Source: CAZCVI01 sp964502145
GTDB taxonomy: Bacteria; Acidobacteriota; Aminicenantia; UBA2199
Length of the DNA stretch: 64,000 nucleotides
Assembly (NCBI GenBank): GCA_964502145.1
Contig: CAZCVI010000011.1
Span: 1-64,000 of the forward strand
Reading direction: 5' to 3'
Shown here piece by piece: positions 15,902-25,418 of this stretch (position 1 is the stretch's first letter; each line of letters begins with the position of its first letter). Under the pieces are notes generated by a model, which had not been told where the DNA came from, ran no database searches, and saw nothing but the letters and a program-made list of their open reading frames with translations. A program made the translations under genes and the position numbers.

Positions 15902-17168
15902 GCATGTAAATAAGCATTTAAATAAAAGCGGAAAGAAGCACTCCACCCTTGTGTTAATCGTTTTACTGCTGAATCTCTGTCTGAGTGGCGCTAATCCTGC
16001 TGAAAACACCGCGTCAATAAAAGTGGGCGATTTCATCAAAACAATACTGCTCACCGGCAGTCTCCAAGCCCGTTCGGCTGAACGGTTTATTGTGCCTATG
16101 ACCAGCACATGGCGTATCCAAATCAAATGGATGGTCAAAGAAGGAGATTCCGTCAAACCCGGAGACCCCGTGGTTCGCTTCGATACCGCTAACTTGGCCT
16201 CCGAAAGCAAAAATATCGAGATGAACTTGCGCGACAAAGAAGAAAGCAAATTACAGAAAATAAATGATCACAATTTTCAAAAATTCGAGGCGGAAGTCAA
16301 TTTAAAACAAGCTGAAATCAATTATAAGAAAAGCCAAATTGACGCCTCTATCCCCAAAGGCCTGGAAAACAATTTCGATTATGATAATAAACAGTTGGCA
16401 TTAAAACGCAGCAAACAAGCTTTAGACGATGCCCAATTGGGCAAAAATGTTAAATTGGAGTTATTGTCTTCGGAAATAAAAAAAATAGATATCGAAATCG
16501 CCGAAGAACGCGCCAAACTGGAAAAAAACCGCGCCCAGCTTCAATGCCTCACTCTTATCGCTAAAACCGCAGGCACTGTCGTTTATGGCACGAACAATTG
16601 GGAAGATCGAAAAATAGCGGTGGAAGATACCGTGTTTGCTTCCATGACTGTAGCTACTATCCCGGACAACAGCTCGCTGGAAGTCGAAGCATGGATGAAT
16701 GAAAATGCCGTGCAGCAAATCCGCGCCGGTCAGAAAGTGAATGTCCGATTGGATGCTTTTCCCGAACGGCGCTTTACCGGTGTCGTCATAGACGTCTTGA
16801 ACAATGCCGAAGCACACAAACAGTGGGGCAGAGCCCACTATTTCAGCGTTATCATTAAATTGAATGCCCTTGACCTCGCCATCATGAAACCCGGCATGAG
16901 TGTGCAGTGTCTGGTTGAAGTAACACGAATAAAGGATGTCTTACTCGTACCCCTACAATCCGTTCATTATAACGGCACTGTTTTCTCCCTTTTTCCCAAA
17001 GGCAAAAAATCTGTCGCTATTACACCCATTGGGTTCAATGAATTTTATCTCGCCTTAAATCAAAAAGAAGCCGGACAGAAGGGTATCACCCCTGAAAGTC
17101 GGTTATTGGAACCCAATGTGTCTGGTTCTGAAACTCTCCAGAAGGAGCAACACCGTGAAAAAAAATAA
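15885..17168 (+). CDS. Periplasmic adaptor (HlyD/MacA-like membrane fusion protein) 1
   Basis: The start chosen is the ATG at 15885, which overlaps the ATPase gene by 17 bases and follows GGGAGG. The protein has about 427 residues. A hydrophobic segment (LVLIVLLLNLCLSG) near residues 20-34 anchors or exports it. The first lipoyl half-motif, MVKEGDSVKPGDPVVRFD, is followed by a long Lys/Glu-rich coiled-coil hairpin, a beta-barrel domain (VEAWMNENAVQQIRAGQKVNV) and a membrane-proximal part (MKPGMSVQCLVEV). MacA-like adaptors link a MacB permease to an outer-membrane duct. This copy lacks a lipobox cysteine at the expected place (the nearest is LCLSG). Confidence 0.85.
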   Translation: MTILNKHVNKHLNKSGKKHSTLVLIVLLLNLCLSGANPAENTASIKVGDFIKTILLTGSLQARSAERFIVPMTSTWRIQIKWMVKEGDSVKPGDPVVRFDTANLASESKNIEMNLRDKEESKLQKINDHNFQKFEAEVNLKQAEINYKKSQIDASIPKGLENNFDYDNKQLALKRSKQALDDAQLGKNVKLELLSSEIKKIDIEIAEERAKLEKNRAQLQCLTLIAKTAGTVVYGTNNWEDRKIAVEDTVFASMTVATIPDNSSLEVEAWMNENAVQQIRAGQKVNVRLDAFPERRFTGVVIDVLNNAEAHKQWGRAHYFSVIIKLNALDLAIMKPGMSVQCLVEVTRIKDVLLVPLQSVHYNGTVFSLFPKGKKSVAITPIGFNEFYLALNQKEAGQKGITPESRLLEPNVSGSETLQKEQHREKK

Positions 17169-18372
17169 TCTCATTCATCTAATGATTTTTATTTTATGTA
17201 TATCCCTAATTTTATTGACCACTATTTCTTGTTCCAAGGAGGAGAATTTCCGCGTGGTTAAAGTGCTTAAAGGCCCTTTTTATATTAAAGTACATGCCAT
17301 TGGCCAATTAAAATCCACCAATTCCACTTATATTGGGTGCCCAACTATTGCCGAACTGTGGAGCTATACCATCGTCTCCATGGTACCCGAGGGAAAGGAA
17401 GTCAAAACCGGGGAATTGATTCTTACATTTAATGCCAAGGAACTCATGGAACGGTGGCGATTAAAAAAATCCGAACTGGATACTCTCAGCAAGGAACTGG
17501 AAAAGAACCGATTAGTAGAACAGGAAACCGATGATACCATGGCCCTGCAATTATCTGAGATGCGCGTACAAAAAGAGAAAGCCACCCGGAAAGCCAATCA
17601 ACCCGAAGAATTTTTTGCTATGAACGACGTCAAAAAACTGCGCATGGAACTGGAATTGGCCGTATTACAAGAAGATTTAGCGCAACGCAAGTTAAAAAAT
17701 CAAAAGACCGGTATGAAAACACGTATCCGCGTCATGGAAACTAAAATCGCCCAGCTTCAAAACGAGGTGAATGAGCTGCAACGTGGTATTGCGAAAATGT
17801 CCGTTAGAGCGCCCCGCCCCGGCATGGTCGTTTATGCTGCCGATTGGCGCGGGCGCAAAAAAGCCGTGGGCGATAACTGCTGGATGGGGATGCAGGTCAT
17901 GGAACTACCCGACTTAAAACAAATGGAAGTGGCTGCGGTGATCCCAGAACCCCAAGCCGGGAAAATTCAAACCGGACTGGTCGCTGAAATCCGCCTGGAT
18001 TCCAACCCCGACTTAGTATACAAGGGCAAAGTGAAATCCTTGGGGCGAATCTTCCGAACCAAGTCCGAAGAACAACCCGCCATGGTTTTTGATGCCGTTG
18101 TAGCCGTGTTGAATCCCAATCCCGAACAAATGCGCCCCGGTATGGCCGCCAGTGTCGATATTATTATTGATTCCAAACAAAATGTATTGCAAATACCAGA
18201 GGAAGCTATTGTCTATCATGAAAAGGGACTCTTTGTTTTGAAGAAACGTCTTACCGGGAACACCAGGATCCCTATTACCATTGGAGCCCGATCTTCTGGC
18301 ATGGTGGAAATTCTTGAGGGACTCAAAGAAAATGAAACCATCATCATTCGTGGCGAAGAGGGAGAGAAATAA
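17155..18372 (+). CDS. Periplasmic adaptor lipoprotein (HlyD/MacA-like) 2
   Basis: The GTG at 17155 is taken as start because AAGGAG lies eight bases upstream and a lipoprotein signal follows at once (hydrophobic IFILCISLILL, lipobox-like TISC). The frame overlaps the previous gene by 14 bases. The protein of about 405 residues has lipoyl-like MVPEGKEVKTGELILTFN, a long coiled coil, VRAPRPGMVVYAADWRGRKK, and the barrel and membrane-proximal regions (MRPGMAASVDIII). It is diverged from adaptors 1 and 3 but has the same order of domains. Confidence 0.85.
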   Translation: MKKNNLIHLMIFILCISLILLTTISCSKEENFRVVKVLKGPFYIKVHAIGQLKSTNSTYIGCPTIAELWSYTIVSMVPEGKEVKTGELILTFNAKELMERWRLKKSELDTLSKELEKNRLVEQETDDTMALQLSEMRVQKEKATRKANQPEEFFAMNDVKKLRMELELAVLQEDLAQRKLKNQKTGMKTRIRVMETKIAQLQNEVNELQRGIAKMSVRAPRPGMVVYAADWRGRKKAVGDNCWMGMQVMELPDLKQMEVAAVIPEPQAGKIQTGLVAEIRLDSNPDLVYKGKVKSLGRIFRTKSEEQPAMVFDAVVAVLNPNPEQMRPGMAASVDIIIDSKQNVLQIPEEAIVYHEKGLFVLKKRLTGNTRIPITIGARSSGMVEILEGLKENETIIIRGEEGEK

Positions 18373-19583
18373 TGAACAAGAATTTACTTTTATGGCCTGT
18401 TTTTTTCATCCTTGTCTTATGGCTTGGCGGTTGTAGTGCTTCACAACAGAAATCTGTGGCTTTGATCGCCGTGAACAAGGGCACGTTTGAAATCACTATC
18501 CCTGGTTTTGGTGAATTACAATCTGTCAAGTCCACTCCAATAACCGTGCCCGGACAAGTGCAGGGCGATCAGGCCATTGCATGGATGGCCCCGGAAAATT
18601 CCCTTGTCAAAGAAGGGGAGATCGTTATTCGACTTGATGTCACCTCATATAAAGATAATATTCAAGTCGAAGAATTTAACAAATCAAAATTGGACCTGGA
18701 AATCAAGGATAAAGAACAGCAGATGAAAAAGGAAAAAAGCGAATTGTTCGGCCAATTAAATCTGACGACCATTGAAAAGGAAATTAACGATCTCTATGCT
18801 GCCAGGGATGAAACCCTTTATTCCCGGAACAAAATCATTGAAGATGCTATAAATCTTGATTATTTGAAGGAAAAGACCCGCCACTTCCAGCAGAAGAAAT
18901 TAAAATTGGAGCGAAAGGCACGGGCCGAGTTGCAATTATTGGAATTACGGCGGCGTACCTTCCAAGTGAAGATCGACCAGTACAAGGAAGCACTGGACGC
19001 CATGGAAATCAAAGCCCCCCATGACGGCTTATTTATTTATGAAAAGAGTTGGCGCGGCGAGAAAACCCGCGTCGGCATGTCTGTTTGGCCCGGACAAAAA
19101 CTAGGGAAATTGCCCGATGTGTCCGTGATGGAAGCGAAATTATATATCTTGGAATCTGAAGCCAGTGGTTTAAAATCCGCTCTGCCCGTCTCTGTTGTCC
19201 CTGATTCCCAGCCGGGAAAAAGCTTTACCGGGAAAGTGACCGCCATTGATACCATTGCCAAACCCTTGGAACAGGATAGTCCTTTGAAATATTTCGAGGT
19301 CAAAGTGGCTTTGGATGTCACCGATCAAGAGATCATGAAACCAGGGACCCAGGTAAAGGCTTTTATCTTTGTCCAGCAGTTGCAGAACGTCATCAGCATT
19401 CCCAACCAGGCGCTTTTTTTTGAGCAGAATAATGGCAAGGCTCTTTCCTTTGTGCATATGAAGGGTGCTTCCGAATCTGCCAAGCGGGAAGTCAAAATTG
19501 GTGTCCGTAGTTTGACCCGCACCGTCGTTACCGAAGGGTTGTCAGAAGGAGAACAAATCCTTCTGGGCAATCCAGAGGAATAG
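18372..19583 (+). CDS. Periplasmic adaptor lipoprotein (HlyD/MacA-like) 3
   Basis: Its ATG shares one base with the stop of adaptor 2 (TAATG). This 403-residue protein has a clear lipobox (WLGGC, cysteine 21). Then come lipoyl-like APENSLVKEGEIVIRLD, a Lys/Glu-rich coiled coil at about 90-210, and APHDGLFIYEKSWRGEKTRV. A barrel and a membrane-proximal domain (IMKPGTQVKAFIFV) complete it. Three successive adaptors before one MacB permease is unusual, since most operons carry one. They could form a mixed hexameric tube or serve different partners. Confidence 0.85.
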   Translation: MNKNLLLWPVFFILVLWLGGCSASQQKSVALIAVNKGTFEITIPGFGELQSVKSTPITVPGQVQGDQAIAWMAPENSLVKEGEIVIRLDVTSYKDNIQVEEFNKSKLDLEIKDKEQQMKKEKSELFGQLNLTTIEKEINDLYAARDETLYSRNKIIEDAINLDYLKEKTRHFQQKKLKLERKARAELQLLELRRRTFQVKIDQYKEALDAMEIKAPHDGLFIYEKSWRGEKTRVGMSVWPGQKLGKLPDVSVMEAKLYILESEASGLKSALPVSVVPDSQPGKSFTGKVTAIDTIAKPLEQDSPLKYFEVKVALDVTDQEIMKPGTQVKAFIFVQQLQNVISIPNQALFFEQNNGKALSFVHMKGASESAKREVKIGVRSLTRTVVTEGLSEGEQILLGNPEE

Positions 19584-19636
19584 TAGGGGCAGCCCCGCTG
19601 TTTGCCTTTATAAAATAGTCCATTGGAGAATAATTT

Positions 19637-20872
19637 ATGAATATCAAACAAGAATTTTTAGAATCCATAGAATCATTGATGCACCACAAATTGCGGACCA
19701 TATTAACGTTATTGGGCATGATTTTTGGTGTCGGGGCCGTGATTGCCATGCTCAGTATAGGGAAAGGTGCCGAGCAAGAAGCACTCCAATTGATTGATTC
19801 CATGGGCTTGCGCAATATTATTGTTAAAGAAAAAAGCATGGATGACAATCGTTTGAAAGAAATCCGCGAGAGTTCCATGGGGTTAACCATGCAGGATTTA
19901 AATGCCGCGCGGGAAACTTTACCTTTCCTGGCTTCTTACAGTGCCTCCAAGAGTGTTTCCGTATACTCCCTGTTCAGTCATAAAGGCAGCAGTGATGCCA
20001 ATGTGTTTGGCGTCACGCCCACGCACCGTGAAATGGCTAGCTTGCAAATGAAGAGTGGGCGGTTCTTATTACCCGTGGATGATTTTACTTTTTCCCAGGT
20101 TTGTGTGATTGGGAGCCGGGCAGCCCAGGTTCTTTTTCCCGGTGAAGAACCTTTAGGCAAGTATATCAAAATCAATCATCTTTGGTTAACCGTGGTCGGT
20201 GTGATAAAAGATAAGAATTTGACCAAGGAGGAATTCGAGGGCATTTCATTAAAAGGTGAGCAGAATAATATTTATCTTCCTATTCATACCGCGCTGAAGA
20301 TTTTTAAATTTAAGGCTTTGGAGTCCGAGATTGATGAGTTCCGGGTCCAGTTGGACAAGGGGATTCCCAGTAATGTAGCCGCTGCCACCCTGATGCATTT
20401 GATGAAACGACGCCACAAGGACACCGATGATTTCGAAATGGTCGTGCCCGAAGCACTGCTTGAACAACACCGCAAAACACAAAATATTTTTACGATTGTA
20501 ATGGCCTGTATTGCCGGTATCTCCCTGTTGGTAGGCGGAATTGGAATTATGAACATCATGCTCGCCACCGTGTTGGAACGAACCCGTGAAATTGGCTTGC
20601 GACGTGCTGTGGGAGCCAGACAAAAAGATATTCAACGGCAGTTTATCCTGGAAACTTTTGCTGTTTCCGCGATTGGTGGGGCCATGGGCATTCTTTTTGG
20701 ATTTTCGCTTTCTTTAACTATTGCTGCGTTTACTGGATGGGCTGTCGGGTGGTCTCTGATATCTATTTTGCTGTCTGTGGGGGTGTGTGCATTTGTCGGG
20801 CTTGTATTTGGTATTTATCCCGCCGTGCAAGCTTCCCGTCTCAATCCCATTGAAGCCCTCCGCCACGATTAA
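19637..20872 (+). CDS. MacB-like ABC transporter permease
   Basis: This 411-residue protein has the MacB/FtsX plan. An N-terminal helix (TILTLLGMIFGVGAVIAMLSIGKGAEQ) is followed by a large periplasmic domain (50-285) and three helices at about 285-310, 335-360 and 370-395, with the cytoplasmic coupling motif ERTREIGLRRAVGA in between. It ends with YPAVQASRLNPIEALRHD. The ATPase is encoded separately, as in LolCDE-type systems. MacB-type pumps act by mechanotransmission, pushing substrates from the periplasm into a duct. The substrate here is unknown. Confidence 0.92.
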   Translation: MNIKQEFLESIESLMHHKLRTILTLLGMIFGVGAVIAMLSIGKGAEQEALQLIDSMGLRNIIVKEKSMDDNRLKEIRESSMGLTMQDLNAARETLPFLASYSASKSVSVYSLFSHKGSSDANVFGVTPTHREMASLQMKSGRFLLPVDDFTFSQVCVIGSRAAQVLFPGEEPLGKYIKINHLWLTVVGVIKDKNLTKEEFEGISLKGEQNNIYLPIHTALKIFKFKALESEIDEFRVQLDKGIPSNVAAATLMHLMKRRHKDTDDFEMVVPEALLEQHRKTQNIFTIVMACIAGISLLVGGIGIMNIMLATVLERTREIGLRRAVGARQKDIQRQFILETFAVSAIGGAMGILFGFSLSLTIAAFTGWAVGWSLISILLSVGVCAFVGLVFGIYPAVQASRLNPIEALRHD

Positions 20873-20884
20873 GGGACTGCGTCC

Positions 20885-20938
20885 TACCATCATTCCCATA
20901 ATTCCCATATTTCCCATTAACTTGCCAGTGAATTCAGG
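20885..20938. repeat. Solo right arm of a hairpin element (E)
   Basis: ATTCCCATA-type nonamers are followed by the outer repeat, whose reverse complement begins CCTGAATTCACTGGCAAGTT. The left half of the element is absent, so it cannot fold like the complete copies. Confidence 0.7.
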
Positions 20939-20951
20939 GTTCCCTGTACTC

Positions 20952-20980
20952 TTGACAATAGGTGCTTTTTTTATTATAAC
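20952..20980 (+). promoter_or_regulatory. Promoter of the SGNH gene, leaderless
   Basis: A perfect TTGACA (20952-20957), 17 bases, TATAAC (20975-20980). The ATG at 20987 follows after six bases, so the transcript would start on the start codon. No Shine-Dalgarno sequence is present. Confidence 0.7.
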
Positions 20981-20986
20981 GTTACC

Positions 20987-22138
20987 ATGTCAGAAGCAAT
21001 AAACGTTGATTCTCTAGTTCGTGCCGCCCAGAAAAATAATAAGAAAGATCGCTGGTTTCACCGCAACCCTAAAAAAACAATTGCCTTAACTCTTTTGGTG
21101 ATGGTACTATTCATTGATTGGGTAACCGGAGTTTTGGTTATTCCCAGCGATTATAATGCCTACCGTGCGCCCCATCCTTATTACCATCACCGCTTACTGC
21201 CCAATCGTAGTGACACCGCGCGGTGGGGGGAGACGTCGTATCCCATGTACACCAATTCCCTTGGATTCCGGGACAGCGCGCCCCGTCAAGTGGCTAACAA
21301 ATCTGCTAAAAAGCGGATTGTGATGATCGGTGATTCTTTTACTGAAGGATTGGGTTTACCTTACTCGCAAACCTTTGTTGGACTCCTGGCCAAAACCATG
21401 GAGCCACAGAATACCGAAATATTCAATGCCGCTGTAGTCAGTTACAGTCCCAAGCTCTACTATTTAAAAATAAAATTTCTCCTTGAAGAACAGCGGTTCT
21501 CTTTTGATCGTTTGATCGTATTTATTGATATTTCCGATATCCAGAATGAGATATCTTACCGCGCTTTTACACCCATGCCTTTTAGCACCTGGGATGTGAT
21601 ATCGTACCATATTAAACGTTTTTTGAAGCAGCACTCCTTTTTTTATTTTTCCTTGAATAAATTGTTTCAATCCCAGGAAGAGCTTCTGATTGCCGGTGCT
21701 ACCCAGGACGGTATTTTCCCATGTTTTTCAGAAACAGACAAACAACTGCTCTTGGATAAAGCATTCATTGATTCATGTGCTCGTTGGACCATTGATCAAA
21801 ATCTTTTTAAGAAATACGGTCAAACCGGATTATCCCTGGCTATAGCCAACATGCAGAAGTTGGCTGATCTCTGCAAACAACATCGTATTCATCTTACCAT
21901 TGCCGTATACCCATGGCCCGAGCAAATTTTTTATCGCGATCTCGATAGTATCCAGGTCAAGGCTTGGCAACAATTTGCCTATGTGAACGGTATCACCTTG
22001 ATTAATTTGTTCCCCGCGTTTATAGATAACCGTGCCGCCCGGGATGTGTATCCATTATATTTTTTACAACCCGATGTCCACTGGAACGCTGCCGGCCATC
22101 GCTTGATTGCCCAGAAAGTATTGCCTTATTTAAAATAA
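20987..22138 (+). CDS. Membrane-anchored SGNH/GDSL hydrolase
   Basis: This 383-residue protein has a cytoplasmic N-terminal stretch of about 30 residues and one membrane helix (TIALTLLVMVLFIDWVTGVL, 31-50). An SGNH domain follows: block I VMIGDSFTEG with nucleophile S117, and block V QPDVHWNAAGH with D363 and H365. The layout resembles AlgJ/AlgX-like and DltD-like acyl transfer or deacetylation enzymes that modify exported polysaccharides, but no polysaccharide genes are nearby. The substrate is unknown. The gene stands alone with its own leaderless promoter. Confidence 0.8.
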   Translation: MSEAINVDSLVRAAQKNNKKDRWFHRNPKKTIALTLLVMVLFIDWVTGVLVIPSDYNAYRAPHPYYHHRLLPNRSDTARWGETSYPMYTNSLGFRDSAPRQVANKSAKKRIVMIGDSFTEGLGLPYSQTFVGLLAKTMEPQNTEIFNAAVVSYSPKLYYLKIKFLLEEQRFSFDRLIVFIDISDIQNEISYRAFTPMPFSTWDVISYHIKRFLKQHSFFYFSLNKLFQSQEELLIAGATQDGIFPCFSETDKQLLLDKAFIDSCARWTIDQNLFKKYGQTGLSLAIANMQKLADLCKQHRIHLTIAVYPWPEQIFYRDLDSIQVKAWQQFAYVNGITLINLFPAFIDNRAARDVYPLYFLQPDVHWNAAGHRLIAQKVLPYLK

Positions 22139-22324
22139 TCTATAATTCTCCTCAATTCACCACCACTTGTGCGCTAGGTCCAGTTTGTCCGGTTTATTCC
22201 ATATAAAAATATTTTAATAAATTCTAATCCCCTGCAACCTTTTTATGCCAATTCACATCCTAATAGACATCACATCAAACACGAAACGTGACACAGGTCA
22301 TGTTTAAACAATAGGAGGTCGTGA
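22139..22324. other. Intergenic gap with a degenerate hairpin-element fragment
   Basis: Around 22150-22195 the sequence CTCAATTCACCACCACTTGT followed by GGTCCAGTTTGTCCGG resembles a decayed outer repeat plus one or two nonamers of the hairpin family. An AGGAGG site at the end serves the next gene. Confidence 0.4.
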
Positions 22325-23380
22325 ATGAAGAAGTTAACAAAAACACTGGCAGCTCACAAAATAGTGGCTGGATTGGTTGTCGTTATGTTGTTGGTGGGTA
22401 CCGTTTCATTTTTAGCCGCCACCAAAGAGGAAGAAAAGAAATTCATGGGGTATCTGGGAGTCAATATTGAACCTATTTCTGGCCCTGACAAAGAAGAATT
22501 TCAGGTTAAATTCGGTATTTTAGTAACAGGTCTTATCAAGGGAGAAGCTGCCGAGAAAGCCGGTATTAAGAAATACGATGTCATCCAATTTCTCAACGAC
22601 GAAAAGATGCGCCGCCCCGAGGATTTGAGCGAAACCATTCGTAATTTGGAACCCGGTTCTAAAGCCGTGATCAAACTCGTGCGGGACGGCAAAGAGATGT
22701 CTCTCACTGCCACTCTCGGCAAAATTTCTGAAGAACCCAAGTTTCTGTGGCAAAAAAAAGGCGATTTCCCTAAAGGAGAATTTCCCAGGGGGCCATTTCC
22801 CCAAGGGCATATGCCTGACGGACCATTCATCTTTAATTCTGGTGGTGGCGCGTTCTTGGGTGTTCGATTGCAAGCGTTATCCGCTGATCTCGCCAACTAT
22901 TTCGGTGTTAAAGCCGATGGCGGGGCACTCGTTTTGAATGTGGAAAAAGATTCTCCCGCCCAGAAGGCTGGCTTAAAAGATGGCGATGTTATTGTCCAAT
23001 TGGATGGCAAAAACATCCAGAACCCCGAAGATGTCATTAAAGCGATTGAAAAAAAAGAAAAGGGCGACAAAGTAGATATCCAGATCATACGCCATAATAA
23101 GAAAGAATCCATAAAAGCCGAACTGGAAAAAAGAAAAAACATCGAACGCATCCGTATTATCAAAAGAGGGGATGGAGAAGATGAAGATGTAATGATCGAT
23201 ATCCCCGAATTTAATAGCGAAAAACTCCACCAACAAACCCAACACCTGCGTAATATGGAAGAAAAAATCCGCGTCCAATTGGAAAAAAAAAGAGACATGA
23301 TGGATAAACAAAAAGAAAAAGCAGAACAAATATATCAAAAGACATTAAAAAAAATCAACGAGAAAACCTATAGCATTTAA
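22325..23380 (+). CDS. Exported protein with two PDZ domains
   Basis: This 351-residue protein has a signal or anchor segment (IVAGLVVVMLLVGTVSFLAA, about 13-32). PDZ 1 covers roughly 40-140 (YLGVNIEPIS; IKGEAAEKAGIKKYDVIQFLN). A Phe/Pro/Gly-rich linker (FPKGEFPRGPFPQGHMPDGP) leads to PDZ 2 at 180-275 (FLGVRLQALS; DSPAQKAGLKDGDVIVQLDG). A charged coiled-coil tail, very rich in Lys, Glu and Gln, ends it. The PDZ domains look like those of DegP/HtrA, but there is no trypsin-like protease domain. It is probably a periplasmic scaffold or binding protein. Confidence 0.82.
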   Translation: MKKLTKTLAAHKIVAGLVVVMLLVGTVSFLAATKEEEKKFMGYLGVNIEPISGPDKEEFQVKFGILVTGLIKGEAAEKAGIKKYDVIQFLNDEKMRRPEDLSETIRNLEPGSKAVIKLVRDGKEMSLTATLGKISEEPKFLWQKKGDFPKGEFPRGPFPQGHMPDGPFIFNSGGGAFLGVRLQALSADLANYFGVKADGGALVLNVEKDSPAQKAGLKDGDVIVQLDGKNIQNPEDVIKAIEKKEKGDKVDIQIIRHNKKESIKAELEKRKNIERIRIIKRGDGEDEDVMIDIPEFNSEKLHQQTQHLRNMEEKIRVQLEKKRDMMDKQKEKAEQIYQKTLKKINEKTYSI

Positions 23381-23400
23381 TACCTCATTTTGAAATCTCC

Positions 23401-23445
23401 AGGAACCGGAATCCGGGTTGAATAACCCGGGTTTTGGTTCCTTTG
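23401..23445. terminator. Bidirectional terminator between convergent genes
   Basis: A two-level hairpin: inner CCGGGTT-GAAT-AACCCGG and outer AGGAACC/GGTTCCT, followed by TTTGTTT. It separates the PDZ gene from the convergent kinase gene. Confidence 0.75.
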
Positions 23446-23463
23446 TTTCCCCGTATAACTGGT

Positions 23464-25272
23464 TTAACCCGGAAAGGAAGGTAAATACAGGGTAACGGTT
23501 GTACCTTTCCCTTTTTCCGAAGCTACCGTGATATGTCCGTCGTGTTTTTCGATAATGGAACCACAGATCGTTAATCCCAGGCCGTTTCCTGTTTGGGTGG
23601 CCAAATTTTTCGTGGAGAAGTAAGGCTCGAATATTTTTTCCAGGTATTGTTTCGGGATACCGCTCCCATTATCGCGGACCTTTATTTTCACATATTTCCC
23701 AGTTTTTAATGTGATTGGTAGTGTTTCTGTTTCTACTAAGGAGCAATTTTCAACCTGTACCGTGATGCAGCCTATCTGTGGCAGTGGCAGCGACTCCACC
23801 GCATTAATCAGCAAGCTTTGCAGTACTTGTTGCAGTTGTGATTCGTCCCCATATAACCACTTCACGTCCGGGGCGGAACTCGTTACAAAGGAGATATTTG
23901 TGGTTTTGTTTTTTTCCGGGAGATGGGGCTGGTTTGAAGGGAGGGGTAAGTGTAGGCTGTTTAGAAACTCCGCCACCGGGATTTTTTCTTTTTTTAACCA
24001 TCCACCAGTCGAGAACGTGATAAATTTCCCTGCCAATTCTGTGGCTATTTCAGCTACCTGTTCCGCATTATCTAACAAATCATGGGCTTTGCCCGTGGTG
24101 AGCGTATGTTTGGCCAATCCGATATTGCCGATGATCACAGCCAGCAGGTTGTTAAAATCATGGGCAATACCTCCAGCCAAGATACCCAGGGATTCCAGTT
24201 TTTTACGTCTTAATCTCTCTTCTTCAAACTCTTTCCGTTCTGAAATATCACTGGCCACACAAACCACGCCTACATCTTGTCCCATATTGTCGTTTAAAGT
24301 CGAGCAGGAAAGCAGTACCGGGATTTCGTCGCCCGTTTTGGTTAAAAAGGTGAACTCAGGATTTTTACTGGTCTCATTGTTCATCAGTTTTTTCACCAGG
24401 TGGTTCGCGTCCCCGCCATCTTTGATGAGTTTTGTTAATGGTTTTTCTTTCAGTTCAGACTCTGTATAGCCCAACAGTATTGTAGTGGCCTCATTGACTT
24501 TCAAAATAGTGCCTTCTGGATTCGCCAAAATCAAGCAGTCGAACATCGTGGCCAAGATGTTTTCCGCAGCAGTTGCCGGGGTGATTTTTAGGAATTGATA
24601 TTTCACTATTGCATAGGCCACCCCAATTGCCCAGATCAAGACAAAACTCCCTGCCAGATTGGGAATACTGTGGATTTGTACGAGCGGGAGAAATACATCT
24701 GTGATGCTTCCCAGGGCAAGGGTGATGGCGATACTGACCAGCATGATCCAGGCTTGTTTTTTCTTGATGGCATCCCTGGTTTTACGAATGAAATCAATAT
24801 TGAAATAAAACCCTACCGCCATGTAGGAAAGATAATAAAAATAGAAGAGATGGGGCCAGATTGTATTGGAGTATATGGGCTTCCAGCCGTAAGGCATCGG
24901 TATAAAATCCATCAGCAGTCCATTCGTCCATTGTTGATATATTAAAATAGCCGGTACTGCAACCAGCAGAAAATCAACCCATCCTTTTTTAAGGAGATTG
25001 GTTTTACCAGTGAAAGCCATTATAAACAAAACAAGAAAACTGCTAAACCCAATCCAAATAAAAGCGCTTACATCCACACAAAATCTGGCCGTGGTTTTCG
25101 AGGTGTACGGGTTGTGGAGGAACGTCAAGCAGATGCCCCAGATGGTGAAACAAAAAAGAATCAGCGAGAATATCCGGTTAGTTAAGGCTTTGGGGTTTTT
25201 TATTAGCCCATAGATGGCTAGATTCAGGTATACCAGAGTCGAAAAAACATGTAAAAAAGGTAGTATTGTCAT
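23464..25272 (-). CDS. Membrane PAS-domain sensor histidine kinase
   Basis: This is a 602-residue kinase. Seven or eight hydrophobic segments in the first 230 residues form a membrane sensor of the kind labelled histidine-kinase N-terminal 7TM. A PAS domain follows at about 235-350 (DCLILANPEGTILKVNEATTI). The NtrB-like dimerisation motif is GGIAHDFNNLLAVIIGNIGL. The ATPase domain has LLINAVESLPLPQ, VRDNGSGIP and GNGLGLTICGSIIEKH. The start is the ATG just behind a perfect promoter; an apparent TTG start further upstream is the -35 box itself. No response regulator lies next to it. Confidence 0.88.
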   Translation of the reverse strand: MTILPFLHVFSTLVYLNLAIYGLIKNPKALTNRIFSLILFCFTIWGICLTFLHNPYTSKTTARFCVDVSAFIWIGFSSFLVLFIMAFTGKTNLLKKGWVDFLLVAVPAILIYQQWTNGLLMDFIPMPYGWKPIYSNTIWPHLFYFYYLSYMAVGFYFNIDFIRKTRDAIKKKQAWIMLVSIAITLALGSITDVFLPLVQIHSIPNLAGSFVLIWAIGVAYAIVKYQFLKITPATAAENILATMFDCLILANPEGTILKVNEATTILLGYTESELKEKPLTKLIKDGGDANHLVKKLMNNETSKNPEFTFLTKTGDEIPVLLSCSTLNDNMGQDVGVVCVASDISERKEFEEERLRRKKLESLGILAGGIAHDFNNLLAVIIGNIGLAKHTLTTGKAHDLLDNAEQVAEIATELAGKFITFSTGGWLKKEKIPVAEFLNSLHLPLPSNQPHLPEKNKTTNISFVTSSAPDVKWLYGDESQLQQVLQSLLINAVESLPLPQIGCITVQVENCSLVETETLPITLKTGKYVKIKVRDNGSGIPKQYLEKIFEPYFSTKNLATQTGNGLGLTICGSIIEKHDGHITVASEKGKGTTVTLYLPSFPG

Positions 25273-25279
25273 TGTTATA

Positions 25280-25308
25280 ATTATAGTAAAATAAGAAAAA
25301 ACTGTCAA
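25280..25308 (-). promoter_or_regulatory. Promoter of the PAS kinase gene, leaderless
   Basis: On the minus strand a perfect TTGACA (25303-25308), 17 bases and a perfect TATAAT (25280-25285). Only seven bases lie between the -10 box and the ATG at 25272. This is the best consensus promoter in the window and predicts a leaderless mRNA. Confidence 0.8.
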
Positions 25309-25315
25309 ATATTAC

Positions 25316-25412
25316 TTGGATTCACCAGCAAATTCTTGAAAACATGGTGAGGCAATGTGGGAGTTATGGGAATACTTCTGTTTGTCCCATTCTTCCCATT
25401 CTTCCCAATATT
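25316..25412. repeat. Nonamer-arm hairpin element G (degenerate, GGGAA type)
   Basis: The left outer repeat TTGGATTCACCAGCAAATTC is followed by a few GTGGGAGTTATGGGAAT-type units and complementary CCCATTCTTCCCATT units. The right outer repeat is lost where the promoter of the first TIR gene begins. Confidence 0.7.
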
Positions 25413-25418
25413 TTTCAA

